Source: Gammaproteobacteria bacterium
Lineage (GTDB): Bacteria; Pseudomonadota; Gammaproteobacteria; JAPPPA01
Direction: 5' to 3'
NCBI GenBank assembly: GCA_030425645.1
Contig: JAUHZK010000001.1
Span: 372,001-436,000, forward strand
DNA: 64,000 bases
Shown: positions 16,756-26,513 of the stretch, piece by piece
Numbering within the stretch: the first letter of the stretch is position 1
Layout: each line of letters begins with the position of its first letter
Made by a program: the position numbers and the translations under genes
The notes under the pieces: generated by a model
Databases searched by the model: none
What the model was told of the DNA's origin: nothing
Seen by the model: only the letters and a program-made list of their open reading frames with translations

Positions 16756-17661
16756 CTAAATCAGCTCGCGTAGGCTGGCTACCCAGATCGCGAATGCGCC
16801 GGCGGCTAGGAATAGGGGGCCGGCAAGCAGGGTTTTGAGCAAATAGCGTTTTGCTAGCTTTTGCGGCGCAAAGCTCGACAGCAGCATGGGCAAGCCCCGA
16901 TCCGGTTTGCGCATTAGGTGAATGGGTTCTTGTTCGATCAGGCTGGCATATTGTTGGGTTAACTCGTCTTTGGCTACTTGCCGCGCTTTGGCCCATTCTT
17001 GTTCGTCGATCTCGCCATCGCCGTTGCTGTCGAAACGCATCAACAACTGTGCTTGGTTTTGTTTCCATTGCCGTAGTTTTTCGCCGACTGCCTGATGTAA
17101 GTCGAACTCCCCAGCAGGGTCCTCGCTTTTGAGGTTGCCGAGCACATAAAGCTGGCTACCGGCCGGCAGAATTTCCTCACAGTAGCGGTAACTGCCGCCG
17201 AACATGCTAATGCCGCTGACCATGTCGCCGGGGTGGCGTGAGTTGCCGTACCAGGTTTTGTCCTTGCTGCCGCTCACTTCCGCACCCAAAGGGTCAACTA
17301 GGGCCTGGCCGGTGCCGTCTTCGAGCGCAAAAATGCCCTCTGATGTGCCTGACTCAACGGTGCTCCAGCGGGTGGTTTTGCCGCTGCGCACGCGGCGTTC
17401 AATGCGGTAATGCCACCAGCAACAGGGTTGCCTCGAGAGTGGTGACAAAATCGGTTCACCTTCTAGTAATTTGGCAGTGCCAAATAATTCGACAAAACCT
17501 TGTGCCGCAGATCTTATTCTTGAGGTTGGTGTGTCGTGAATTAAGCGGTAACGCTTAAAGCTGCGCCAAAGGAATATAAAGCTGGCGCAGGCGATGACTG
17601 CGCCAGCGATAATGGCGAACAAGGCCTCTTCATGCGTCCAACTAAGGACAGTGGCTTGCAT
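16756..17661 (-). CDS. GIDE-domain membrane protein with EF-hand
   Basis: A 301-residue membrane protein. TM1 is residues about 12-33; a GIDE-type domain follows (about 50-190, GTAKLLEGEPILSPLSRQPC, CWWHYRIERR, then FALEDGTG); an EF-hand loop D211-x-N-x-D-G-x-I-x-x-x-E222 (DSNGDGEIDEQEW); and a C-terminal hydrophobic segment (about 270-295). GIDE is the E3-ligase-associated domain of MUL1-like proteins; the RING part is absent. It lies 23 bases after lemA in the same orientation. Function unknown; envelope stress or membrane remodelling with LemA is a guess. Confidence 0.75.
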   Translation of the reverse strand: MQATVLSWTHEEALFAIIAGAVIACASFIFLWRSFKRYRLIHDTPTSRIRSAAQGFVELFGTAKLLEGEPILSPLSRQPCCWWHYRIERRVRSGKTTRWSTVESGTSEGIFALEDGTGQALVDPLGAEVSGSKDKTWYGNSRHPGDMVSGISMFGGSYRYCEEILPAGSQLYVLGNLKSEDPAGEFDLHQAVGEKLRQWKQNQAQLLMRFDSNGDGEIDEQEWAKARQVAKDELTQQYASLIEQEPIHLMRKPDRGLPMLLSSFAPQKLAKRYLLKTLLAGPLFLAAGAFAIWVASLRELI

Positions 17662-17684
17662 CGGTCAGTGCTAGCTAATTAATG

Positions 17685-18257
17685 CTAGTTAAATAGCGCT
17701 TTGACGTCGACATCGGCGATCTCGCTAGCGTCAAATTCGAGCAGGTCGCGGGGGCTGTGGTTAAAGCGTTTGGCCACGAGCACGTCCGGGAATACTTCTT
17801 GGCGAACGTTATAGAGGTTGACGGATTCGTTATAAAACTCGCGGCGATCGGCAATGGCATTTTCAATGCTAGAAATGCGAGTTTGTAATTTTTGGAAAGA
17901 TTGGTCGGCTTTTAGCTCGGGGTAGTTTTCGGCTACCGCAAATAAGTTGCCTAAACCCATGCGCATAACGTTTTCGGCCTTGCCAACACCCTTGGTGTCG
18001 CCGTTGTTACGGGCGGTCCAGGCTTGGTTGCGAGCTGCAATCACATTTTCCAGCGTGGTTTTTTCATGCGCCATGTATTGCTTGCAGGTTTCTACCAGCT
18101 TGGGTAGCTCATCGTGGCGCTGCTTTAGTAGTACATCGATATTGGCCCAGGCTTTATCAACGCTGTGTTTAAGCGTGATTAGGCGGTTATAGATAACAAT
18201 GATGTAACCGATTAATAAAATCACACCACCGGCGAGAACGAATACGGTAGTTTCCAT
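17685..18257 (-). CDS. lemA: LemA family membrane protein
   Basis: A 190-residue LemA protein: N-terminal membrane anchor (about residues 4-24), then a helical domain with the family motifs YNRLITLKHSVDKAWANIDV, LLKQRHDELPKLVETCKQYM and AENYPELKAD, and the C-terminal FNxAVxxYN-like region written here as FYNESVNLYN. Length is typical. Function is poorly defined in bacteria. It starts at ATG with AGAGGGG upstream and forms a two-gene unit with the GIDE-domain gene. Confidence 0.92.
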   Translation of the reverse strand: METTVFVLAGGVILLIGYIIVIYNRLITLKHSVDKAWANIDVLLKQRHDELPKLVETCKQYMAHEKTTLENVIAARNQAWTARNNGDTKGVGKAENVMRMGLGNLFAVAENYPELKADQSFQKLQTRISSIENAIADRREFYNESVNLYNVRQEVFPDVLVAKRFNHSPRDLLEFDASEIADVDVKALFN

Positions 18258-18313
18258 CTCTAAGACCCCTCTTAAAAAACTAACAAGTCAGAATTGGTAT
18301 AAGGATAACGCAG

Positions 18314-19654
18314 ATGCAACATTACGACTTAATTGCGATTGGCGGTGGCAGCGGCGGGCTGGCAGTGGCGCAGCGTGCAGCCTTGCGCGGTAAGCGTGCG
18401 GCCGTAATTGAGCGCAGCAAATTAGGTGGCACCTGTGTCAACGTCGGCTGCGTGCCTAAGAAGGTGATGTGGTATGGCGCGCATATGGCCGAGGCGCTGG
18501 AGCAGGCGCCGGACTATGGTTTTGATGTGTCGCGGAATGGCTTTGATTGGAATGCCCTCGTCACCAAGCGGCACGCTTATATCAAACGCCTAAATGGTAT
18601 TTACGCTAACAACCTCAGCAATAAAGATGTTGATGTGTGGGAAGGTGATGCGCGTTTCGTAGATGCGAAAACGCTACAGGTGGGCGAGCAGCAGCTAAGC
18701 GCTGATCATATCGTGATTGCAACTGGCACCACGCCAAATGAACTCACCGTGCCGGGCGCCGAGCATTGCATGACCTCTGATGGCTTTTTTGAATTGGAGC
18801 AGCAACCCGAAACCGCCGTGGTGGTGGGTGCCGGTTATATCGCCGTAGAACTGGCCGGTGTTTTGAATGCCCTAGGTACCGATACGCATTTGGTTATTCG
18901 CCGTGACAATGTGTTGCGCAGTTTTGATGCCGAAATCAGTGACTACGTCACCAATAAGTTGGAGGCGGACGGTATTACCTTGCACCGCAATGCTGAGGTC
19001 ACTGAGGTAACCGGCAGCACTGCCAGCGGGCTAAGCGCCAAGCTAAACAATGGCAGCGAAATTCAAACTAACGCGGTGGTGGTAGCCACTGGCCGCCATG
19101 CGCCGCTGCAAGAGCTGAATCTAGAGGTAACCGGGGTGGCGACAGAGCGCGGTTTTATTGTCACCGACGAATACCAAAATACGAATGTTGAAGGTATTTA
19201 TGCGATTGGTGATAACACCGGCCGCGCACCATTAACGCCGGTAGCAATTGCCGCTGGTCGTCGTTTGGCAGAGCGCTTATTTGGCGGTCAGGCCGAAGCC
19301 AAGCTGGATTACGACAATATTCCGACCGTGGTCTTTACCCATCCGCCGGTTGGCACTGTCGGTATCACCGAAGCCGAGGCGCGTGAACGTCATGGTGATG
19401 CGGTTAAGGTTTATCGCAGCCAATTTAACCCGATGAATTACGCCATGAGTGAGCACAAAGTGCCCACCCTAATGCGTTTGATTGTGACGGGTGAAGAGGA
19501 AAAGGTCGTCGGCATTCATATGGTTGGGGATGGTTGTGATGAAATTCTGCAAGGTTTTGCTGTGGCGCTAAAAATGGGCGCGACCAAGGCCGACCTTGAT
19601 AACACCGTCGCGATTCACCCAACCAGTGCTGAAGAACTGGTAACGATGACGTAA
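18314..19654 (+). CDS. gor: Glutathione-disulfide reductase
   Basis: A 446-residue FAD/NADPH disulfide reductase. FAD motif GGGSGG (about residues 9-14), redox-active CVNVGC (about 41-46), NADPH motif GAGYIAVE, and the C-terminal catalytic [12 protein letters not shown]. The C-terminal HPT(S)xEE and absence of mercury or lipoamide features favour glutathione reductase. It reduces GSSG using NADPH in the cytoplasm. Divergent from lemA with a 56-base intergenic region. Confidence 0.93.
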   Translation: MQHYDLIAIGGGSGGLAVAQRAALRGKRAAVIERSKLGGTCVNVGCVPKKVMWYGAHMAEALEQAPDYGFDVSRNGFDWNALVTKRHAYIKRLNGIYANNLSNKDVDVWEGDARFVDAKTLQVGEQQLSADHIVIATGTTPNELTVPGAEHCMTSDGFFELEQQPETAVVVGAGYIAVELAGVLNALGTDTHLVIRRDNVLRSFDAEISDYVTNKLEADGITLHRNAEVTEVTGSTASGLSAKLNNGSEIQTNAVVVATGRHAPLQELNLEVTGVATERGFIVTDEYQNTNVEGIYAIGDNTGRAPLTPVAIAAGRRLAERLFGGQAEAKLDYDNIPTVVFTHPPVGTVGITEAEARERHGDAVKVYRSQFNPMNYAMSEHKVPTLMRLIVTGEEEKVVGIHMVGDGCDEILQGFAVALKMGATKADLDNTVAIHPTSAEELVTMT

Positions 19655-19691
19655 CTCAGCGTCGCCTAGTGAAGCAGTTTGGTGATTAATA

Positions 19692-20216
19692 ATGGCTATC
19701 CGTAATTACAAACAGCAACAACCGCAGGTAGCGGCCTCGGCTTATGTTGATGAGGCAGCCACGGTAATTGGTCAGGTTGAGCTGGCTGACGAGGTTTCTA
19801 TCTGGCCGGGCGTGGTGCTGCGAGGTGACGTCAATAAAATTTCGGTAGGTGCTCGCAGTAATATTCAGGACAACTCGGTTGTGCACGTCTCCCGCGACAG
19901 TGTTTATCTGCCGGGTGGTGCTGAAACGCGTATTGGAGAAGACGTGACAGTCGGGCATATGGCCATGTTGCACGGTTGTACGATTGGCGATCGCTGCCTG
20001 ATTGGTATGAATACCACGGTGTTAGATCGGGCCGTGATTGAAGAGGATGTGTTTTTAGCGGCAGGCAGCTTAGTGCCGCCGAATAAAGTACTGAAAGCGG
20101 GCCATGTTTATCGCGGCAATCCTGCGCAGATGTTGCGGCCGTTGAATGAGCAAGATAAGAAAATGATGCGTTACGCCGCGGCTAACTACGTCAATTTAAA
20201 GGCCGACTATGAATAA
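19692..20216 (+). CDS. Gamma carbonic anhydrase family protein
   Basis: A 174-residue left-handed beta-helix (hexapeptide repeat) protein. It shows WPGVVLRGDVNKISVG, SNIQDNSVVHV and DVTVGHMAMLHGCTIGD, with the metal-ligand histidines of the gamma-CA family (H66-like, GH-AMLH). Length and spacing match YrdA-type proteins. Possible carbonic anhydrase or acyltransferase-like role; activity is uncertain in most bacterial relatives. Located 37 bases after gor, possibly co-transcribed. Confidence 0.88.
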   Translation: MAIRNYKQQQPQVAASAYVDEAATVIGQVELADEVSIWPGVVLRGDVNKISVGARSNIQDNSVVHVSRDSVYLPGGAETRIGEDVTVGHMAMLHGCTIGDRCLIGMNTTVLDRAVIEEDVFLAAGSLVPPNKVLKAGHVYRGNPAQMLRPLNEQDKKMMRYAAANYVNLKADYE

Positions 20217-20267
20217 AGGCTGACTTGCCCCTATGGTCAGCTCGATTGCGTCAGTAGAATGCCCGGC

Positions 20268-22457
20268 ATGGACGTATCTCATCTACTCGATAACCTCAAC
20301 GATAATCAACGCCAAGCGGTTACTGCTCCCGCCGCCCACCGCTTGGTGCTGGCTGGCGCCGGCAGTGGCAAAACCAGTGTTTTAACGCGACGTATTGGCT
20401 GGCTGATTCAGGTCGAACAAGCCAGTGTGCATAGCATTCTGGCGGTGACCTTTACCAACAAAGCGGCGGCTGAAATGCGCCAGCGGATTGAGCCGATGTT
20501 GGGCTATCCGATTGGTGCTATGTGGGTTGGTACTTTTCACGGCATTGCGCATCGATTATTGCGTATGCATTGGGAAGAGGCCGGGTTGCCGCGCAACTTT
20601 CAGATTTTAGACTCGGATGACCAGAAGCGTTTGGTGCGTCGTGTTATCCAGAGCTTGGAGCTAGATGAAAAGCGCTGGCCGCCCAAACTGGCGCAGTGGT
20701 ATATCAATGGCCACAAAGAAGAAGGGCGTCGCAGCCACCATGTGGCTCCACCACAAGATCCGCAGAACCAAGGCTTGCTGCAAATTTATAAGCAGTACGA
20801 AGAAACGGTTGAGCGACTCGGCGTGGTCGACTTTGCCGAGCTGTTGCTGCGCGCGCATGAGTTGGTGCGTGACAACCCCGAGCTGCAACAGCACTACCAA
20901 AGACGTTTTCAACACATCTTGGTAGATGAGTTTCAAGACACAAATTCGCTGCAATACGCTTGGATACGGGTGTTGGCGGGCGATCGGTCAAAAGTTTTTG
21001 TGGTGGGCGATGATGACCAGTCTATTTACGGCTGGCGCGGCGCCAAGATTGAAAATATCCAGAACTTTAATCGTGATTTTGACGGCGCGGAAACTATCCG
21101 CTTAGAACAAAATTATCGCTCGACCGGCAATATCCTAAACGCCGCTAATGCGGTTATCTCGCGTAACAGTGGCCGCCTCGGCAAAGAGCTGTGGACGGAT
21201 TCTGGTGACGGCGAGGCGATTGATCTTTACGCGGCGTGGAACGAGCAAGATGAAGCCCAGTTTGTGGTGGATCGCATTAAGGCCTGGGTAGAGACCGGCG
21301 GCCGTCGTGATGAAGTGGCGATTTTGTATCGTTCTAACGCGCAATCGCGTGTGTTTGAAGAACGCCTCATTGCCGCTGCGGTGCCATATCGAGTCTATGG
21401 CGGTCACCGCTTCTTCGAGCGCCAAGAAATTAAAGATGCACTGGCGTATCTGCGCTTGATCGAAAACGACCAAGACGACACCGCGTTTGAGCGCGTGGTG
21501 AATTTGCCTGCTCGCGGAATTGGTAATTCATCCTTAGAAAAGTTGCGGGCTGCGGGCCGTGCGCATAGCTGTTCTTTGTGGCGCGCGGTGGCGGTTTGTG
21601 CTGAAAACAACTTGTTAGCAGCGCGGGCCAACACGGCCTTGGCAGCGTTTGTTGGGCTGATTGCCAGTTTGCGTGATGCCTGCCACGGCTTGCCACTACA
21701 TGAGCAAGTTGAGCATGTGATTGAAAAGTCGGGCTTGTTGACCCATTACCAAAACGAGAAGGGCGACAAAGCTGAGGCGCGGGTTGAAAACCTAAAAGAG
21801 TTGGTGAGTGCGGCGCGCAACTTCGACCCGGATGAAGATGTAGTCGCCGAGCGCCCTGAAGGCATGACGCCATTGGCGGAATTCTTGTCGCATGCGGCCC
21901 TAGAGGCCGGTGAACAGCAAGGCGGCCAGTGGGAAGATTGTGTGCAGATGATGACGCTGCACAGTGCCAAGGGCTTAGAGTTTCCATTGGTGTTTTTGGT
22001 GGGGCTGGAAGAGGGCCTGTTTCCACACCAAAACAGCATGCAAGATGCCGGCGGTTTGGAAGAAGAGCGCCGCCTCGCTTACGTGGGCATGACGCGTAGC
22101 ATGCAAAAGCTGGTGCTGTCGCATGCGGAATCGCGCCGTTTATACGGCAAAGAAAGCCCCGGCATTCCTTCTCGTTTTATTGATGAAGTGCCAGCAGAGT
22201 TAATGCAGGAAATTAGGCCACGAGCGCAGGTGTCGCAACCGCTGTATCGTCCTAGTCAGGCCAGAGGGCGCAGCCTTGAAGACAATACGGCCTTTGGCGG
22301 CATTGCTTTGGGCAAAATGGTGAGCCACGCTAAATTTGGTGATGGCATTGTGATGGCGCTAGAGGGCAGCGGTCCTAATGCGCGCGTACAGGTTAATTTT
22401 AATGACGTTGGCAATAAGTGGCTGGTGATGCAGTACGCCAACTTAACTGAGTTATAG
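20268..22457 (+). CDS. uvrD: DNA helicase II, UvrD
   Basis: A 729-residue SF1 helicase, very similar in layout to E. coli UvrD (MDVS-LLD-LND-QR-AV start). Walker A is AGAGSGKT, motif II VDEFQDTN, then VVGDDDQSIYGWRGA, motif IV LEQNYRS, motif V TLHSAKGLEFPLVFLVG and motif VI RRLAYVGMTR. Unwinds DNA 3'-5' in nucleotide excision and mismatch repair. I use ATG 20,268 by homology; ATG 20,259 in the same frame adds MPG. It is followed after one base by xth. Confidence 0.96.
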   Translation: MDVSHLLDNLNDNQRQAVTAPAAHRLVLAGAGSGKTSVLTRRIGWLIQVEQASVHSILAVTFTNKAAAEMRQRIEPMLGYPIGAMWVGTFHGIAHRLLRMHWEEAGLPRNFQILDSDDQKRLVRRVIQSLELDEKRWPPKLAQWYINGHKEEGRRSHHVAPPQDPQNQGLLQIYKQYEETVERLGVVDFAELLLRAHELVRDNPELQQHYQRRFQHILVDEFQDTNSLQYAWIRVLAGDRSKVFVVGDDDQSIYGWRGAKIENIQNFNRDFDGAETIRLEQNYRSTGNILNAANAVISRNSGRLGKELWTDSGDGEAIDLYAAWNEQDEAQFVVDRIKAWVETGGRRDEVAILYRSNAQSRVFEERLIAAAVPYRVYGGHRFFERQEIKDALAYLRLIENDQDDTAFERVVNLPARGIGNSSLEKLRAAGRAHSCSLWRAVAVCAENNLLAARANTALAAFVGLIASLRDACHGLPLHEQVEHVIEKSGLLTHYQNEKGDKAEARVENLKELVSAARNFDPDEDVVAERPEGMTPLAEFLSHAALEAGEQQGGQWEDCVQMMTLHSAKGLEFPLVFLVGLEEGLFPHQNSMQDAGGLEEERRLAYVGMTRSMQKLVLSHAESRRLYGKESPGIPSRFIDEVPAELMQEIRPRAQVSQPLYRPSQARGRSLEDNTAFGGIALGKMVSHAKFGDGIVMALEGSGPNARVQVNFNDVGNKWLVMQYANLTEL

Positions 22458-22458
22458 A

Positions 22459-23241
22459 ATGAAAATCATCTCTGCCAATTTGAATGGCATTCGGGCTGCG
22501 GCCCGCAAAGGTTTCTTTGAATGGTTGCCAACAACGGACGCCGATGTTGTTTGTATTCAGGAAACCAAAGCGCAAATTCATCAACTAGAGGGTGATCCGC
22601 AGTATTTTCCTGAGGGTTATCACTGCTATTACTACGACTCTACCGTTAAGAAAGGTTATTCAGGTACGGCGATCTATAGCAAACAAGAGCCGGATGCTGT
22701 GATTCGCGGAATGGGTCACGAAGAGTTTGACGGCGAAGGGCGCTATATCGAAGCCCAGTTTGGCAAATTGTCTGTGGTTTCCTTGTACGCGCCGTCCGGC
22801 TCCAGTGGCGAGCACCGCCAAGCCAGTAAAGATCGTTATTTGGATTATTTCTTGCCGTTCTTGAAAGAGAAAAAAGACAGCGGTCGCGAAATGATTGTGT
22901 GTGGCGATTACAACATCGCCCACCAAGAGATTGACCTTAAAAACTGGAAAGGCAATCAAAAGAATTCTGGCTTTTTGCCGCATGAACGCGAGTGGATGAC
23001 TCGTTTGTTTGATGAGTTGGGCTATCGCGACGCCTTTCGTGTGCTGGAGCCAGAGTTGGCGAAGTACACCTGGTGGAGCAACCGCGGCCAAGCGCGGGCT
23101 AACGATGTCGGCTGGCGGATTGACTATCAGGTGATTACCGAGCAGCTCACGCCAACCGCAGAGAGTGTTTATAAAGACAACTGGTTCTCCGATCACGCGC
23201 CGCTAATCATTGAATACGCCGAGTCGATAGCGGACTTTTAA
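22459..23241 (+). CDS. xthA: Exodeoxyribonuclease III
   Basis: A 260-residue AP endonuclease/exonuclease of the ExoA type. Motifs NLNGIRAA, QETKA (catalytic E), GDYNIAH, WRIDY and SDHAP at the C-terminus. Acts on abasic sites and 3' ends in base excision repair. It starts one base after the uvrD stop, so the two repair genes share a transcript. Confidence 0.94.
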   Translation: MKIISANLNGIRAAARKGFFEWLPTTDADVVCIQETKAQIHQLEGDPQYFPEGYHCYYYDSTVKKGYSGTAIYSKQEPDAVIRGMGHEEFDGEGRYIEAQFGKLSVVSLYAPSGSSGEHRQASKDRYLDYFLPFLKEKKDSGREMIVCGDYNIAHQEIDLKNWKGNQKNSGFLPHEREWMTRLFDELGYRDAFRVLEPELAKYTWWSNRGQARANDVGWRIDYQVITEQLTPTAESVYKDNWFSDHAPLIIEYAESIADF

Positions 23242-23244
23242 GCG

Positions 23245-24696
23245 ATGCGTTTGCCTGCCGCCGTTGTTGCTTCTGTGCCGGCCGAGCGTTGGCAGCAAGA
23301 TTTGACGCCCTTTCTAAGTGAATGGCGCGGCTTGTTTTTTGCCCAGGCTGATGGCGCTGTTTGCCCCCAATCTACCGGAGAGGTAGCGAGCTTATTGCGG
23401 GCCTGCTCAGCCGAGCGGGTGGCAGTGGTGCCGCAGGGTGGCAACACGGGTTTGGTGGGCGGTTCGGTGCCGTTTACTGCCGAGGTGTCAGCAGCGCTGG
23501 AGCGGCCCGTCTTTGATATGTCTGCATACGCTGCGGTGATTGTGCTGAGCCTAACGGCGATGAACCGAGTCCGCAGTGTAGACCCTGAAAACTTCAGTAT
23601 GGCGCTCGATGCCGGTTGCGTATTGGCGGATGCGCAAGCCGCGGCTGAGGGCGTGAATCGCTATTTCCCGCTCAGCGTGGCTTCCGAACGGCAGTGCCAA
23701 ATTGGTGGCAATTTGGCCAGCAATTGCGGCGGTATTAATGTGCTGCGTTATGGCAATACCCGAGACTTGGTGTTGGGTATTGAGGCAGTGACAGCGCAGG
23801 GTGAGGTGATTAATCAAATGACCTCGCTACGTAAAAACAATATGGGCTATTCGCTGAAAGACTTGCTGGTCGGCTCAGAGGGCAGCTTGGCCATTATTAC
23901 CGCGGCGGTACTCAAGCTATTTCCGCGACCGACCGAACAGGTGACGGCATTGCTGGCCTTACAGCAGCCAGATGATGCCGTGACGGTGCTGGCGCAGGCG
24001 CGCGAGCAGTTAGGTGATTTGGTCAGTGGCTGCGAGTTGATGTCGGCGCAGGCGTTTGAGTTTGCCATGCAATACGGTAGCGACTGTCGGTCGCCATTCA
24101 GCCAGTCCAGTGCTTGGTATTTATTGCTCGAATTTAGTGGTTTTGAGTCAACTTTGCCGCAACGCGTGTCGGCGCTGATGGATGACTTGGTGACCAAACT
24201 AGCGCTGCAGTTTTCGCTGGCCGTGGAGGCGGCGGAGAGGGAGGCGCTTTGGCATATTCGGAAATCTATTCCGGGCGCGCAGAAACACGCCGGTGCCAGT
24301 GTTAAGCATGATGTATCTGTGCCGGTGGCGAGTATCCCGATCTTTCTTGAGCGCGCCATGGCTGCCGTGACCGACTTGATGCCAGAAGTGCGCCCTTGCC
24401 CCTTTGGGCATTTGGGCGACGGCAATTTGCACTTCAACCTGTCGCAGCCCGAATCCATGTCGGCAGAAGCCTTTTTGGCGCAGTGGCAAGATTTTAATCG
24501 TGTGGTGCATGACCTAGTCATCGAACTAGGTGGTTCCATCGCGGCTGAACACGGTGTTGGTCAGATGAAAACCGGCGAACTGCAGCATTATCTAGATGAG
24601 GGCAGTTACGCCATGATGACGGCGATTAAGCAGGCTTTGGACCCGCATAATATTTTAAACCCAGGCAAGGTCTTGTCGTCTGGCGCTACTCACTAA
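23245..24696 (+). CDS. FAD-linked D-2-hydroxyacid dehydrogenase
   Basis: A 483-residue FAD-binding oxidoreductase. The N-terminal PCMH-type FAD domain has VVPQGGNTGLVGGSVP and GGNLASNCGGINVLRYGNTRDLVLG; the C-terminal FAD-linked oxidase domain has CPFGHLGDGNLHFN and AAEHGVGQMK. This matches the D-2-hydroxyglutarate/D-lactate dehydrogenase group. The exact substrate cannot be read from sequence. It begins three bases after xth, giving a tight uvrD-xth-oxidase run. Confidence 0.88.
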   Translation: MRLPAAVVASVPAERWQQDLTPFLSEWRGLFFAQADGAVCPQSTGEVASLLRACSAERVAVVPQGGNTGLVGGSVPFTAEVSAALERPVFDMSAYAAVIVLSLTAMNRVRSVDPENFSMALDAGCVLADAQAAAEGVNRYFPLSVASERQCQIGGNLASNCGGINVLRYGNTRDLVLGIEAVTAQGEVINQMTSLRKNNMGYSLKDLLVGSEGSLAIITAAVLKLFPRPTEQVTALLALQQPDDAVTVLAQAREQLGDLVSGCELMSAQAFEFAMQYGSDCRSPFSQSSAWYLLLEFSGFESTLPQRVSALMDDLVTKLALQFSLAVEAAEREALWHIRKSIPGAQKHAGASVKHDVSVPVASIPIFLERAMAAVTDLMPEVRPCPFGHLGDGNLHFNLSQPESMSAEAFLAQWQDFNRVVHDLVIELGGSIAAEHGVGQMKTGELQHYLDEGSYAMMTAIKQALDPHNILNPGKVLSSGATH

Positions 24697-24709
24697 GGCC
24701 GGCCGCCGA

Positions 24710-24737
24710 TTGCAACTGTTTATGCATTGGTTATAGT
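24710..24737 (+). promoter_or_regulatory. Sigma70-type promoter for the OMP gene
   Basis: TTGCAA (24,710-24,715), 16-base spacer, TATAGT (24,732-24,737), 53 bases before the ATG of the outer-membrane protein gene. It overlaps the first bases after the oxidase stop. Confidence 0.5.
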
Positions 24738-24790
24738 GCCTTGGCAAAAGCAACAACATTTTTAGAATAAAACTGTGGGGAGTTTGAAAA

Positions 24791-25384
24791 ATGAAAAAAG
24801 TAACAGCAGCAATGGCTTTGATCGCCAGTTGTGCCACTGGCTCGGCCTTGGCCTTGGATGGTAGTGCACGTCTTGGCGTTGGTTTGGGTGAGTTCTCGGT
24901 GGGCGGTCCTAGCGTCCACTCGACTCATCTGACGGGCCGAGTGAATTTGAATTGGGATAGTGGTTTGACAGCCGGTCTGCGCTACGTGCATGACGACTAT
25001 GACGGCGATATCGAACTAAGTTATTTAACCGGCATGGTTGGCTGGACGTTTCTTGAGCGTGAAAAAATAGATGTTTCAGCCGGACTGTTGCTGGAGCGCC
25101 TACGTGGCGAGATTGGCGGAAACAGCGGCAACGACAATGCTTACGGTGCCCAGTTGGCTTTCAATTATGCGCCTAGCAGAGGTGTGGAATTAGGTTTAGA
25201 GCTGGCCTACCTGCAAACTGACGAAGACAATGAAGACGTTTTCGATACGGTTGTTTCGGCTGAGATCGATATCGTTGAAGATGTTGCGCTCGGCCTGGAA
25301 TACTGGGCTCGTACCATCGAGTCGTCGGGTTCGCCGGACGGTGACCAAGACGCTATTACCCTGACCTTGGGTTTTGATTTTTAG
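24791..25384 (+). CDS. Small outer-membrane beta-barrel protein
   Basis: A 197-residue protein with a Sec signal peptide (1-21) followed by about eight alternating amphipathic strands (SARLGVGLGEFSV, LTGRVNLNWDS, LTAGLRYVHDDY, ...). It ends in an aromatic residue after LTLGFDF, the usual outer-membrane insertion signal. Likely an eight-stranded porin-like barrel of unknown function. Ribosome-binding site GGGGAG seven bases before ATG. A 10-bp hairpin follows. Confidence 0.8.
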   Translation: MKKVTAAMALIASCATGSALALDGSARLGVGLGEFSVGGPSVHSTHLTGRVNLNWDSGLTAGLRYVHDDYDGDIELSYLTGMVGWTFLEREKIDVSAGLLLERLRGEIGGNSGNDNAYGAQLAFNYAPSRGVELGLELAYLQTDEDNEDVFDTVVSAEIDIVEDVALGLEYWARTIESSGSPDGDQDAITLTLGFDF

Positions 25385-25398
25385 AAACGATTGATGAC

Positions 25399-25421
25399 GC
25401 CCGGCTAATGCTTAGCCGGGC
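25399..25421 (+). terminator. Hairpin between OMP gene and acuI
   Basis: Perfect GCCCGGCTAA-TGC-TTAGCCGGGC stem-loop. No T-run follows (only AATTTA), so it may be a weak terminator or an mRNA-stability element between the two genes. Confidence 0.45.
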
Positions 25422-25437
25422 TAATTTAGGATATTTG

Positions 25438-26466
25438 ATGGACGCTTTTAAAGCTTGGCGTGTGCACGCTGTTGAAGTTGATGGCAAGAAGAAAACCGAA
25501 GCTCGATTTGACTCGGTAACCTTGGATGATTTGGATGCTGGCACAGCATCCTCTGACGGCGACAAAACCAATGAGGTTGTTATTAAAGCGGCCTGGTCGG
25601 ATATCAACTACAAAGATGCGCTTGCTATCAGCGGCGCTGGCCGCATTATGCGTAAGTTTCCTTGTGTGGCCGGTATTGATGTTGCCGGCACCGTTGTTAG
25701 TACGCAGGACTCTCGGTTTACCGAAGGGCAGGAGGTGTTGGTCACCGGTTGTAATTTGGGTGAGGCTTTTGATGGTGGCTACGCTGAGTATGTAAAGGTT
25801 GCCGGGGAGTCGGTTATTGCCCTGCCAGAGGGTATTTCTAGCCGTGAGGCGATGGCGATTGGTACCGCCGGTTTTACCGCCGCCTTGGCAGTGCACCGCA
25901 TGCAACAGAATGCGCAAACACCGGAGCTAGGCCCGATTGCGGTGACTGGCCCTACCGGTGGTGTGGGTGGTTTGGCCGTGAATATGCTGAGCAAGCTCGG
26001 TTTTGAGGTGCATGCCATTACCGGCAAGCCGGACCAAAATGACTATTTAAAAACGCTCGGTGCCAGTGAAATTGTCGATCGCAATACGTTGGAACTGGCT
26101 AAGCGCCCGCTAGAAAAAGTGAAATGGGGCGGCGTGGTCGACAACTTGGGTGGTGAGTTATTGGCGTCGCTAATTGCTGAAACCTGCGATGGTGGTAATG
26201 TCGCCAGCATTGGCTTGGCGGCCAGCCATAGCTTGGAAACCACGGTAATGCCGTTTATCCTTCGCGGCGTTAATTTGCTTGGCATTAATTCAGTTAATGT
26301 GCCGTTGCCAGTGCGCATGCGCGTATGGGAACGTTTGGCGACCGATTTGCGCCCTGATCAGTTGGATCAAATGGTGGCGCGAGAAGTGCCATTGGCCGAG
26401 TTGGATCAGGTCATGTCGGAGTACGTAAAAGGCACCGTAACCGGCCGTACTTTGGTCAAAATTTAG
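25438..26466 (+). CDS. acuI: Acrylyl-CoA reductase (YhdH/AcuI family)
   Basis: A 342-residue medium-chain dehydrogenase of the YhdH/AcuI type: SDINYKDALAISGAGRIMR, GIDVAGTVV, IGTAGFTAALAV, the nucleotide-binding VTGPTGGVGG, and the C-terminal TVTGRTLVKI. The family reduces acryloyl-CoA to propionyl-CoA with NADPH and protects against acrylate toxicity. Start ATG 25,438 (MDAFKAWRVH); an upstream start would be non-homologous. The next gene uses propionyl-CoA, which supports this substrate. It is slightly longer than the E. coli protein, with an insert near residues 15-40. Confidence 0.88.
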   Translation: MDAFKAWRVHAVEVDGKKKTEARFDSVTLDDLDAGTASSDGDKTNEVVIKAAWSDINYKDALAISGAGRIMRKFPCVAGIDVAGTVVSTQDSRFTEGQEVLVTGCNLGEAFDGGYAEYVKVAGESVIALPEGISSREAMAIGTAGFTAALAVHRMQQNAQTPELGPIAVTGPTGGVGGLAVNMLSKLGFEVHAITGKPDQNDYLKTLGASEIVDRNTLELAKRPLEKVKWGGVVDNLGGELLASLIAETCDGGNVASIGLAASHSLETTVMPFILRGVNLLGINSVNVPLPVRMRVWERLATDLRPDQLDQMVAREVPLAELDQVMSEYVKGTVTGRTLVKI

Positions 26467-26513
26467 AGATTCTTTTTTGCCGCGTTGGCGGCATCATTAA
26501 TTTGGAGCAACAC

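Noticed and set aside
21430..22026. 198-residue reverse frame within uvrD
   Set aside because: Shadow of uvrD codon usage; helicase motifs IV-VI occupy the forward frame.
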